A DNA stretch of 64,000 nucleotides, from assembly GCF_030445035.2 (NCBI RefSeq), contig NC_080677.1:107381513-107445512 (forward strand), given 5' to 3'. The notes below the pieces were generated by a model. The model saw only the letters and a list, made by a program, of their open reading frames with translations, made no database searches and was not told where the DNA came from. The translations under genes and the position numbers were made by a program. This DNA is from Dasypus novemcinctus. Lineage: Eukaryota > Chordata > Mammalia > Cingulata > Dasypodidae. Below are positions 46,080 to 56,789 of this stretch, piece by piece; the first letter of the stretch is position 1, and each line of letters begins with the position of its first letter.

Positions 46080-47700
46080 TGTGGAATTTTCCTTCTTCTG
46101 GTGCTGAGACACTTGAGCCATGAGCCAGGGTTGGTGGGCAGAGGGGGTGGCAGGTGCGAGGGGCCAGGGCGGTGCTGGGGCTCTCGTCGCTGGGGAGGGC
46201 AGCAGGGGCCAGGCCCTGGGACTTGGAGTGTGGTGCTGGCTGCCGTGGTGAGCTGCCCCAGGCAGGAGCGCCCACTCCGTGGCCAGGGTGGGGTCCTGGG
46301 TGATCTCGACCCCAACTCAAGGCCTTGAAGGGCTGGGGTGCCACGGGGTTGGTGCTGGCTGTCTGGGGGACTGGAGAAGGACAGAGAGGCTGGCTCAGGC
46401 TCGAAGGGAGGAGCTCATGACCTAGTCACCCGCCACGAAGCGGGGTGGGGGTGGCGGCACGCGTGCTGTGGGCTTGGTCTCTTGGTGGGCATGAGTGGGG
46501 TGTCCTGGGACCCAGAAGCAGGGCCCCAAACTGAGGACTTTAGGGGTCAGGGGTCAGCCCCTGGCTGGGGTGGGGGACAGAGCCGAAGCACAGTGGCGGG
46601 AGGGCACCCTATAACCCTCACCCAGACGCCCACTCCTCCTCCCAGCTATGCTCGGCCTGGGTGCCCACCATCCACTCGTGGGAGATGCTGCCTGCCTGGT
46701 CCTGGGCCAGATCCCCGGGGCTTGGCACGTTTGAGACCCCTCAAGAGGAGACCTACCCTAGGTCCCTGGCCCCTCACCCTGACCCGCACCCCAATCCCAG
46801 TGCTGGCTCCTGGAGCCCAGAGACCCTGAGTCCTCATGAGACCTTCCCCCTGAGGTTTGAGGATCATGGCCTCTCTGCCTCTGCACCCTTGGACAGTCAA
46901 GGGCGGTGCGCCCACAGCAGCCTCCATCAACCCCCAAAGCCCCCTGGGATTGACGAGAGGTGATTTACAAACAACCTGGGACCTGCACTCAGGGCTGACA
47001 GGCAGGACCCAGAATGCACTGGCGCCCTGTGCGGGCAGGCTCCTCCCGCCCTCCCTCTCCCTCCCCACCAGCCGTGACCCTGCCCCCGCCTCCTAGGGCG
47101 CTCTGAGAACGTGGGGGCTCCAGGCCAGGCTCTGCTTCCCCCCCAGGAGGCAGGCACCGGGGAGCGTGGCGACTGCACAAGTGCACACCTCACTAACCAG
47201 GGCGACTAGTCCCTTGGGCGCCACCTGTGCCTGAGTCCGCAGGGCAGTCAGGGAGCCTGGTGGAAGTCCCCAAACCTCTGGAACAACGCTGAGCCCAAGA
47301 GTGGGGAAGAAGCCAGGAGAGCGCCAGCAGGATGACTTGGCAATGGGCTCCGGAGCCGGGCTGGGTTGGAGAGAGGGAGGGACAGAGAAGCTAGGGGCAG
47401 CCCCAGCTTACCTCCTGTGAGAGGCGTTTCCTGGACCTGTTCTTTTTCTCTTTCTTTCTTAGGTTTCATGTTAGACTTACTTGAAGAGTTCTTTAAGGTC
47501 TCTTTGTCATATATCACTCTTTTGTGATATATGAATATGAACCAATAATTTTGAACCAAATATGAACCAAATAATTTGCGTCTTCCAAATCACTTTTTAA
47601 ATTTTTCTTTATTCTTAACCTACAGTAAAACCCACTCGTCCTAGCACACAGTTCTGTGAGTTTTGGCAAATGCATAGAGTCATGGAAGCAACACCACGGT
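46080..47700. other. GC-rich intergenic sequence
   Basis: No gene or repeat is recognised. Many short open frames are present in a G-rich background and none resembles a known protein. Confidence 0.4.
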
Positions 47701-48030
47701 GAAGATACAGAGCAGTTCCACTGCTTTCATTTTACAAACGAGGACACTGACAGTCAGAAAGGTTAGATGTCACATAGATCCTGAACCCAGGTTGCCTGAC
47801 TCCAAAGTGATCAAATGTCACTTCTGGTTCGTCTTGTTCAAATCCCAACTCCTCATTTTATGAGGTGCTGTGTGCTTTTGGGTGAGCTGCCTGACCTTTC
47901 TGAGCTTCATTTCCTTATCTCTCAAATGAAGAGAATACATACCCCTGACTTGTATGGTCATTGTGAGGATCAAATATAACCTCAGTGTTGGGCAGAGTAG
48001 GTGTCCAGTAAATGCTAATGCCCCATCACT
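47700..48030. repeat. Two MIR fragments, opposite orientations
   Basis: 47725-47810 reads as reverse MIR (TTTTACAAACGAGGACACTG). 47830-48020 reads forward (GGGTGAGCTGCCTGACCTTT, TTGTGAGGATCAAATATAAC, TGTCCAGTAAATGCTAATG). Confidence 0.75.
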
Positions 48031-48364
48031 GTTGAGAGCAGGGATAGGGTGTGTGGGGGGTCTCTCAGCCTTGGCACCTCCCTGCACCACCCCTCTCCTG
48101 CAGGAGGGCCCTGGGACCATGGGATGGAGGAAGGGCTGTCCTGTGTGTCACCCCCCAGGGGCCATGCAGGCCACTTGCCTGCAGGAAATTCTTGGTGTCC
48201 AAGGAGCTGATGAGGGCACTGGACGTTATCATCCCACCCGACCCGCGCCCCATACCACCCACCCCACCTTGGGGCGGGGGCAAGCAAGGGGGGCTGGCAG
48301 AGAGATGGGGCGAGGGAGGTGGGCAGCTCCTTGGAGGGAGGTAAGCCAGCAAGGGGGAGCCACC

Positions 48365-48935
48365 CTCCACTAACCACGTGAACTTGAACAAGTTACTCAG
48401 TGTTACTTCTCTGTAAATGGGGATTCTGATACCCATTTCATAGTGGGTACTTGTGGCAATTAAATGCAGTAACTTATTTTATTTTTTAAAATTTATTTCT
48501 CTCCTTCTCCCCCTTGTCTGCTCTCTTGTGTCCATTCACTGTGTGTTCTTCTGTGTCTGCTTGCATTCTCGGCAGCACCAGGAATCTGTCTCTTTTTGTT
48601 GCATCATCTTGCTGCGTCAGCTCTCCATGTGTGTGGCACCACTCTTGGGCAGGCTGCACTTTTTTTGCGTGGGGCAGCTCTCCTCGTGGGGCACACTCCT
48701 TGCCCGTGGGGCTCCTGTACACGGGGGACACCCCTGGGGGCACGGCACTCCTTGTGCGCACCAGCACTGCGCGTGGGCCAGCCCATCACATGGGTCAGGA
48801 GGCCCGGGGTATAGAACCCTTGGCCTCCTACATGGTAGGTGGACGCTTTATCAGTTGAGCCACATCTACTTTCCTAAATGCAGTAGCTTATGAAACGTGC
48901 TTTTCAGTGTCTAGCCCGCAGCTAGGACTCATCAG
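48365..48935 (+). repeat. MIR split by a SINE
   Basis: The MIR (AACTTGAACAAGTTACTCAG, TTAAATGCAGTAACTTA) continues after the SINE with GTGCTTTTCAGTGTCTAGCC. The interruption is the SINE at 48477-48874. Confidence 0.75.
48477..48874 (-). mobile_element. DAS-type SINE inside a MIR
   Basis: It is flanked by TAAATGCAGTAACTTA (48461-48476) and TAAATGCAGTAGCTTA (48875-48890). Confidence 0.92.
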
Positions 48936-48939
48936 CACT

Positions 48940-50780
48940 ATGTTGCTGTATCTGCTCCTCCTGCCAGCCAGCCTGCGACCACCGAAACGCACGTCCATTC
49001 CTAACTGCGAGCCAACCAGCACGGCCCTTCAGCCTGAGCAGCAGCCTGGGCGACCTCTCCTGGTCCTTCTCTGCAGCTGTCTGTGAGGGGCCGCGCCTGC
49101 CCCATGCCCTCCTCCCTGACCTCCGTGCCCCAGAGCTATGGGGGATCCCTGGGCTCGCTGGCCCCTTGCCCAGGGCTTTCAGGCACTCCTGTGAGCCTGC
49201 CACTGCAAAGCAAAGCCTCCTCAAGTCAGCGCCCGTTGAGGAAGCCCCCGTAAGCTCCTTGCTGCACCCCCACCCCAGCCCTGGCAGAGTCCCCGGAACA
49301 AGCCGTCGGGGGGCAGTCAGCTTCCCCGTGGCTGAGGAATAGGGGAGGCCTAGCCCTGGTGCTGGTGGGCAGGACACGGCCCTGCTCCCACGTGTCCACC
49401 AGCACCCTCGAGGCCCAGTCCGCCTGGCACAGGGTCTGGGTGGGCCTCAGGTTCCGCCGGTCCTGGCCTGGAGAGCTGCGAGATGCCAAGGATCTGGAAC
49501 ATCAGCCTGGCGGGACCCTACCCCAGAATCCCCTCCAGGAGGCCTGACAACCTCCCTCCTCTGGGACGGCCCAAGAGAGGAGCTCTGTTTGGCTACTGGC
49601 CCCAAAATCTCCTTCCCTGCCCCTCATTTGAAATGCTCAACCCTCAACCCCCTGCCCAGCCCACCCCTCAGGAGGCCAAGCAGGGGGCAGCTGGGATGCC
49701 CCCCTCATGTAAGTGTCATCAGAGGGGCTCCCCACCCCCAGCCGCTCCAGGGCAGAGAGCACCACTCAGGAGTCTCAGGAGCCAAGCCCCCACCTCCCTC
49801 AGGTGCAGGCGCAGCTGAAGAGAGCCGGACACCCCCGGCCGCCCCTGCCGCCCCTGCCGTCCTGGACCAATCGAGGCCCTCAGGGTTCCTCAGAGGGACA
49901 CCCACCCTGCCAGGGAGGCCCCGGCCCGGTTCTGAGCTGAAGGGCTCGAGTGGGATCTGGCTGGTAAGCTCTGCAGAGCCCCCCGCGGCTCACGTCGAGG
50001 CGGGGGGCCCTGGGTGCCCGGCAGGGCCCCCTCTCCCCGGGGGCAGCCCACAGACCCCGGGCTTCGAGGAGGTCTGCCTTGGGACGAGAGGCCCCAGGGG
50101 CGCTGAGCTGGCTCCTGTGGAGCGGCCTTGGCCCCTGCCCCTGGAAGCTGGGTCCCACCGTTCCCACGGCAGGAGCCCCGGAAGGTGGGTTTCCAGGCCG
50201 GTTCCCTCCTCTTCCTTCTTGTCCAGGAGCCTCGCGCCCCGGGCAGGTCCCCCAGGCCAGCGGGGGGCACAGAGCCCCGGCCTCTTCCGTGACACGGCCC
50301 GGAGTGGAAAGGGAAGTGGTCCGAGCCGAGAGCTGAGCTCAGCAGATTTCAGGAGCTCTTGAATCAGACCAGGCGCCGGAGGAGGGATGAGGCTGGGGGG
50401 CAGACGGGCGCCCAGACGGGTGAGGGTGTGCGTGGGGGCGAGGGTCCGGAGAGGCACTGACTGAGGACTGCTCTGAGGGGGAGGCCACGGGCAAGGGCCC
50501 CGCGGGGAGGAGCAGAGCCCAGAAGCTGGCCGGGGAGCACTCCCAGGGGGGTGGGGAGGCCTCCCCACATCTATTTTTAAAAGGTGGTGAGACATCCAGG
50601 CAAGATTGAAACTCCAGAATCGGCGGGTTTAAATGAGAAAGAGAGGCAGGGGCAGGAGGCCAGCCGAGACTTCCAGCTGGAGCCAGGTGCTAAGCCCAGG
50701 GGAGGGCAGGGGGCCAAGCGGGGTCTGTGGAGAAGGAATTGGAACCGGGTTGCAGGCAGGCAAGGAGAGAAGCAGCACTG
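48940..50780. other. GC-rich intergenic sequence
   Basis: No gene is recognised. CpG content rises between about 49800 and 50500, so an unannotated regulatory element is possible but unproven. Confidence 0.4.
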
Positions 50781-50870
50781 CTTCTTTTATATACATATTT
50801 TTTAACAAATCAATTTTATTGATATGTATTAATAAAACGTACAGTTAGCATTTGTTCTTAACAAAAGGGG
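50780..50870. repeat. Possible L1 3'-end fragment
   Basis: ATTTTTTAACAAATCAATTTTATTGATATGTATT resembles the T-rich start of a reverse L1 3' end. It is short and of uncertain family. Confidence 0.4.
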
Positions 50871-51409
50871 TGGGAGAGCGAAGAGCCAGGCCTGAAAGGA
50901 TGAGGGTGTCTGGGGCAGCTCATTGACCTCAGAGTGTGTTAAGAGATCAAACAGCAAGAGCCGTGGGTGGGCAGAGGCGGGGACTCAGGTCTAGAGGCAT
51001 CCAGGTGACAATACTGGCCAACGGGGGGACTTCCAGGTCACACCACAGAAAGCTCCGAGTTACCAAAAAAGGGGGAGAAAGCCCAGCTGTAGCATCCTGG
51101 GCGCGGATCATAAAGCTGCCACTTCTTGGTGTCAGAAGCTGCGAAATGCTCTCTACAGACAAAAGCCAGAGGGAGCGTGCTCCAGGTCAGGTCCCCTGTC
51201 ACGCCCCTGCTCGGATCCCTCCAGGGACCCTCGCCCTCGCACAGAGCCACAGCCTTTACAACAGCCTGTGAGGTCCCCACAGGCTTGCCCACCCCATAGA
51301 ACAGGAGGGCAGGGGTTTGGGCCGTTTGTCCACCACCTCATCCTGGCATGCAGAAGGCGCTCAGTCAGTGTTTGCTGGGTTGAAGCCTCACAGCCAATCT
51401 GTGGCACCG

Positions 51410-51525
51410 ATGTTCGCATTCTCACTTTACAGACAGGAGGGAAACGGGAGCTCCAAGAGAGTAAGTGGATTGCTCAAGATGACACAGCTCCCGAACTGTG
51501 GAGCCAGAAGCTGACTCAGCCCTGA
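51410..51525 (-). repeat. MIR
   Basis: CATTCTCACTTTACAGACAG and ATGACACAGCTCCCGAACTG form a reverse MIR core. Confidence 0.75.
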
Positions 51526-51529
51526 TGCG

Positions 51530-52810
51530 ATGCCAGAGCCTGGTATCCAGCCAACAAGAAATGGAGAACCCTGAGAGCCGGGCTGCAGAGGGGAAGTGGG
51601 TCTCCCGGAGGCAAAGGCAGCTGCGGCCTGCCCAGGCTGCACGCAGGGGGGCTCGTCCAGAGTAGGGCAGGGGTTTTGTCCACTGCCCCCTTGGACCGTT
51701 TTTCTCTCTCGCTACCACTCACACCCGGCTTCTCTCAGTTCCCTTTGGTGACGTGGCTCCCCCCACCACACACGTAAGCTTCTACCCAAATCAGGGGAAC
51801 AAGCCTCTGACCACGCCTTCCGTCCGTGGGGCCCTGGCCTCCTGGAGTGAGGGGTCAGGGCGCACATCTCTGCGGGGCCTCCGGGGGCTGGACACCAGCC
51901 CCAGCCTCCTGCGGGCTGCACACCCTGCCCTGCCACGGGGCCTCGGGAGTGATCACGCCAAGCCGGGCACAGCCTCACTTCCCCTTCGCTGGTCTTCCCC
52001 TTCGCATCCACAAGCCGCCCCGGGGAGGCCAGGGGCACCCTTCAACTTGCTAAGAGACTGGGGTGCTGCTCTCAGGCCCAGCCTCGTCCTGCCCAGGAGC
52101 TGTTCTGTTGGCTCAGGTTCCCCTGGTCCAGGGAAGGCAGCATCCACGTCCAGCGGCCCTGCCGCGGAGCCGCAGCCCTGGCTCCTCTCACCAGTGCTGC
52201 GGCCTTGGGAGCATCGTCTCCCTTTCACAGATGAGGGAAGGGGGCTCACAGGAGCTGCCTGCGTCACTTAGGCGGAACACAGCAGAGGTGGACGCAAGGT
52301 ACAGTGCTTTGCTCCTTCTCCTACCTGCTGGTTCTTGATGGAAAGTTCAGGGGCTCCAAGAGTGGGGACATCACCTGAGCAAAGTGGACAGCGGTGGGTG
52401 ATGTGGCACTGGTGGCAGAATCCTAGGGTCTCATGGTCCCTCTGATTCTGTGTGGAGGTCATTTGAAACAAAAGAAGTCTTCTTTTGTTTGTTTATTTTA
52501 ATTGTTATTGGTAAAATACACACAACATTTTTCAAGAAGGCTTCTCTTGGCTACCACTCCAGATTTATTTTCTAGACCAGCTGGTCTGGTCAGCCAATAA
52601 AAAGGATTCCCATTTGTGTGTGTGTGTGTGTGGGGTCACTTTCAATTAAATAGCAGTTTATTTTTTTAAAGAAAGAAAGAGAAAACAATCTCCCCATCTG
52701 CTTCCATCCTCCCCCCCCACTTTACATTTTAAACTTATGAAATAGTGAAATACTCAGGAGATACGAATAATAGAATAATCTGTATATAATTATATTTCCA
52801 TTTTATATTA
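51530..52810. other. Intergenic sequence with a (TG)n run
   Basis: No gene is recognised. A (TG)n tract lies at about 52615-52632. A further MIR-like piece may lie near 52205-52280. Confidence 0.4.
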
Positions 52811-52811
52811 G

Positions 52812-53406
52812 GAGTGCTGATGCAAAGTACCAGAACCCTGTTGGCTTTTATAAAGGGTATTTATTTGGGGTAGAAGCTTACAGTCACAAGGCCCTAAAGA
52901 GTCCAACTCAAGGTTACTTCCTTCCCTGAAGTCTGTTGCCACGTGTTGAAGCAAGATAGCAGGCGATGTCTGTGAGGATTCAGCCTTCCTCTTTCCTCTT
53001 AAGGCTTCGTGGTCCCAGTTTCTTCCAATATCACCTGAAGGCTGGGATAAGGCTTGTCCCTCTTCCCAGGGCTCATTTCTTTCCAGGCTCAACTGATTAT
53101 TTTCTTCACAAGGTCAGCTGTGGACTACCAGGCTCATCTCTCTCCCCGGGCTGCAGGATCCTCTGTGTATCTACTTTTCTTGTCTTCTTGATTGATTATC
53201 CCTTTATATAGCCCACCAAGGGGGCAGGGAATCAACCCTGCATGTCCTAATGATGTGGTCAAATCAAAGCCCTAATCTTAATTTAATCAAAGGCATCTCA
53301 ACTGAATCTAATACAATGAAAAAGTTATCATGCCCACAGAAACAGACCAGTTTATAAACCTAATATTTCTTTTTGGAATTCATAAATAATCTCAAACTGC
53401 CACAGG
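52812..53406 (-). mobile_element. Solo LTR-like element, copy 3
   Basis: On the minus strand it begins TGTGGCAGTTTGAGATTATT, like copy 1, and ends with TTGCATCAGCACT, so about 20 terminal bases of the other copies are lacking. The GGGTATTTATTTGGGGTA region is shared by all three. No viral genes are present. Confidence 0.72.
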
Positions 53407-53679
53407 GCTCTAGAGAGAGTGATAAAGAAGAGAAGGGCAAAAAGACAACACATTCCAAGTGTTGATGAGATTGGTCAGCATAAAGAGCAACCCAGATATT
53501 CCTAGAGAGACAGGGGAGGGGGAGGGAGAGGTCAAAGATCAGATTCATTATCCAATACAAATCTAATTTGTTAAAAATACAAAACTCTAAACTGGAAAGG
53601 ATACAGAGTACCATTGAGAACTTATATATTTCAATTGCTATCTAAAATGTAACCAATTAACTCGGAAATTTTCTACAGT

Positions 53680-54365
53680 TTACATGATTTTATTTTTTAT
53701 TTTAAAAATTATTACAGAAAATTAACAGTGAAAAGAAAGGCATGGCCTTTCCTTTCCCTGAGGAAGCTGAGTGGAGTGGGACTCAGACAATTAAAACCAC
53801 AAGTGATGAGTTAGAGCAGAGGTACATCATTATTGCAGGGTGGTGGGAATGTGGAGAAGCATGGGAAAACTACAATTGGTGTGATCTATAGACTATGGTT
53901 AACAGCAATACTATAATATTCTTGCATCAATGCCAAAGCTGTACTGTGTTGGTAATGGAGGTGTATGGAAAAAGCGTGCCACATGTATGCTATGGACCAT
54001 AATTGGTGATGATAGTCTGATGATATTATCTCATAATCTGTAACAAATGTTCCACCATGGCATGGTGTTGTATGGGAAATCTACACATCTGTATGATTGC
54101 TTTGAAAGTTCACAACATCCGTAACAAGAATATATATTTTTAAAAAATAATGTGGGTTGGGGAAAAATACACCAAATGAAAGATAAGGACTTTGTAACAA
54201 ATTATTTCACAACAATACAAAGTGTTGGTGGAGGGGTGATGTATGAGACCCCTGTGTGATGTTATGTATGTTTATTTTGTAAGTTCACGATCTTTACTAT
54301 ACACTTATTGTTTATGTGTGTTCACATATGAATGATACACTTCAATAAAAAATCACATGCGAAAT
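53680..54365 (+). mobile_element. LINE-like 3' end
   Basis: AT-rich sequence with features of an L1 3' UTR (TACAATTGGTGTGATCTATAG, TTATTTTGTAAGTTCACGAT) ending in TGATACACTTCAATAAAAAATC. The AATAAA near 54343 and A-run suggest a retroposon 3' end. No coding frame remains. Confidence 0.5.
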
Positions 54366-54689
54366 CAGGGAGGATAAGCTCTGAAGCGAGGGAACCCCAC
54401 GGAAAAGGGGAAGTCAAGGGAGACTTTCCGGAGGAGGTGCTGAAGCAGAAAATGTGAAACAGACTGGGAGTTATGAAGTGAAAAATGTTCCAGGGGAAGG
54501 AAGAGGACGTGTGAAGGTTAAGCCCGGTGAGCGAGGCCCATTTATGGAACCGAAAAACAGAAGGGTGGATGGATGGTCAAGATAGGAAGAGAGCGGTGAG
54601 CGAAGCGGCCGCAGACCTGAAAGGTCCAGGGAGGGGGAACTGGGGTGAGGCAGGTTCCGGGTTGAGGATTAGAAAGGGACAGAGTGACC

Positions 54690-56480
54690 CGAGGACCGCC
54701 ACCTGCAGGCACATCGAGGAGCAGGTGCTCCCGCCGGAGTGCCCGCGGCGGGCGCCGGCGTGGGGCGATCCTCGGGGGAGCGCGGGCGGTGGGTGCGCCC
54801 TCGTACGTGGCTGGGTGAACGGCCCGAGCCTGCAGCTGAGCTCCAGCTCCAGGAAGGCGAGGGCTGACTAACTCCCGGAGCGCGCTCAGCACTGCGCGGG
54901 AAGGTTTGTCGAATGACTCGGGCGCTGTTCTGGACTGCGGAAGGAGCCCAGCGGTCTGTTCTGGCGTCTCTCCGGGGTCCCTGCGCTGGGCCCGGGGCTG
55001 GGGGAGGGGCGGTAGGGCCCCACCAGGGTCCGCGGTCGCGGGATCAGTGCGCGGGGCACGGGTGTTCGTGGGGCGGGGCGCGGCGCTGCTGGGACGCCGC
55101 TCGGCGGCCGCGGCACCAGGGTGGGGGCGGTGCGACGCGGAAGTGCCAGGCGGGCACGCAGGCTGGAGGCACAACTCCCAAGGAGCGCAGCTCGGCGCCG
55201 CGCCCGGCCGCTGCTCCGGGCGCAGCCACGCGGGCGCACAGCGGGCAGGTGGGTCTCGGCCGCCGCGCGCCCCCGCACCTCGCGCCTCCTCTCCGCGCCG
55301 CAGCCTGCACGCCCGAGGGCGCCTGGAGCGGTGCCGGCGCTGTTGCTGACCCCTCTCCCCCGGCCTCCATCCACCTCGGCCCGCGCTCCCGAGGCTCCTG
55401 CGGGCGGCCGGCAGGGGACTGGAATTTGCGGGCGGGCTCTCGCTCCGCCTAGCGCGGGACTTGGGGTGGCGCCTGCTCCTCAAGGCGCGCCCCGCGGGTC
55501 TGGCGGCTTCCAGGGCGCCTTCTTGGTCACGAGCTGCTCGGGGTACCGGGCACCAGCCGCCATCGTCCCACAGGTGCCCAGGGAGCCAGAGGCCCCGAGC
55601 GGCTGAGTCGGCACCGCTGCCAGGGGCGCCCGCGCGGCCTCTTTTGGAGGCCAAGGATGGGGAGCGCCCGGGTGCCCCGCGGGGGTCTGGCTTTAGGCCC
55701 TGCAGGCCTGGATAACCGGGTTGGAGGGGGGCCCGATCCCCGCTTTCCGTGCCCTGCTCATCCCTCTTCCGCGGGGAGCCCTCGCCCCTTTGGGTAAGAG
55801 GTGGAAGCGGTCATCGCCGCGGATCTAAGGCCGCGGAGAGCAACTGCAGGGGCAGGAATTCAGGCGGAGGTTGTGGGAAGATGGTGTCAGGTGGAGGCGC
55901 CGTCCTTTGCCTCTTGGCCCAGAAAAGGAGGCGTCGGCCTTCCAAGAGTAAAAAATAAACAGGGGGCGCAGCACCTCGTGGGCCAGTTTCTTTACGTCCT
56001 TACCCCGAATTTAAGACGGAAACAATCGAGAGTCTAAAAGTGGAGGAAAGTGAGACTGCTGTGGCCGGGATGCGGGGGCAGGAGGAGGTGACGCGTAAGC
56101 GCGCCGCGCCCCCCGCCCCCGCGCCGTTGCCTCTAGGACCCCACGAGGGGCGGGAGCGGGTCCCTGCGCGAGGGGGCGGGGGCTTTCCTAGCCTCGCCGC
56201 TTTCGTGGGCGCCGCAGCGCGGGGACCCACCAGCCGGAGGCGCGGGCGCTCGGGGAGGTGCTGCGCGGGCTCGCCGGCAGGGGCGGGCGGCCTCCCGGGG
56301 AGGAGTCTGCGGGGGTGGCCGCATGGGCCCGGCCTGGCTCGGTCCCCGCGGGCCCAGGGACGGGATAAGTGATCCGCACCCGAGAAGACGCAGGCGGGGC
56401 GGGTGGGGACAGCCCGAGGCCCTGGGGCGGGGGCGGCGGGAAGGCGGAATGCCGGCCTCCCTCCCGCCCCCCTTAGCAGT
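54690..56480 (+). promoter_or_regulatory. IRF5: CpG island, probable IRF5 promoter and first exon(s)
   Basis: This is the densest CpG stretch in the window, with GC boxes such as GGGGCGGG near 56149 and 56167. It sits 4-6 kb upstream of the first coding exon of IRF5. In human, IRF5 has several alternative non-coding first exons in such an island; I could not place their armadillo counterparts or splice donors. No CDS in the island itself is supported. Confidence 0.6.
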
Positions 56481-56740
56481 CAGGCCTCGGGCTGTAGGTT
56501 TGCGGTGCCCCCCCGTCTAAGTCTAGGAGAGGCACTGGGAAACCACCCTTTCCCCCAAAGACCTTTCTTAGGGGTCCTTCCTCCCGCACCACGGGAGGAA
56601 GCCGAGGGGGGCTTCTCTGTGCCGCCTCTGCCGCCCCAGAGCCTCAGCTTGTCCGGAGTGGGGTGGGGGGTGCCGGGAGCGGTCTGCTCACCTAGGGGTG
56701 GGGGCGGCACGGAACCCCTTGCCTGCTCCCTGAACTCGGT

Positions 56741-56780
56741 GGCCCTTGTGAAGCAGGGGTGGCCCTTGTGAAGCAGGGGT
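56741..56780 (+). repeat. Exact 20-bp tandem duplication
   Basis: GGCCCTTGTGAAGCAGGGGT occurs twice in direct succession (56741-56760 and 56761-56780), just downstream of the CpG island. Confidence 0.97.
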
Positions 56781-56789
56781 GGGAGGGGC

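Noticed and set aside
49589-50362. 257-codon plus-strand frame in intergenic DNA
   Set aside because: It is GC-rich and Pro/Gly/Ser-biased with no recognisable motif. It is more likely chance than a gene.
54542-55654. 370-codon open frame on the minus strand
   Set aside because: It is low-complexity (Ala/Arg/Pro-rich) and lies in a CpG island where stop codons are rare. No family resemblance or splice logic was seen.
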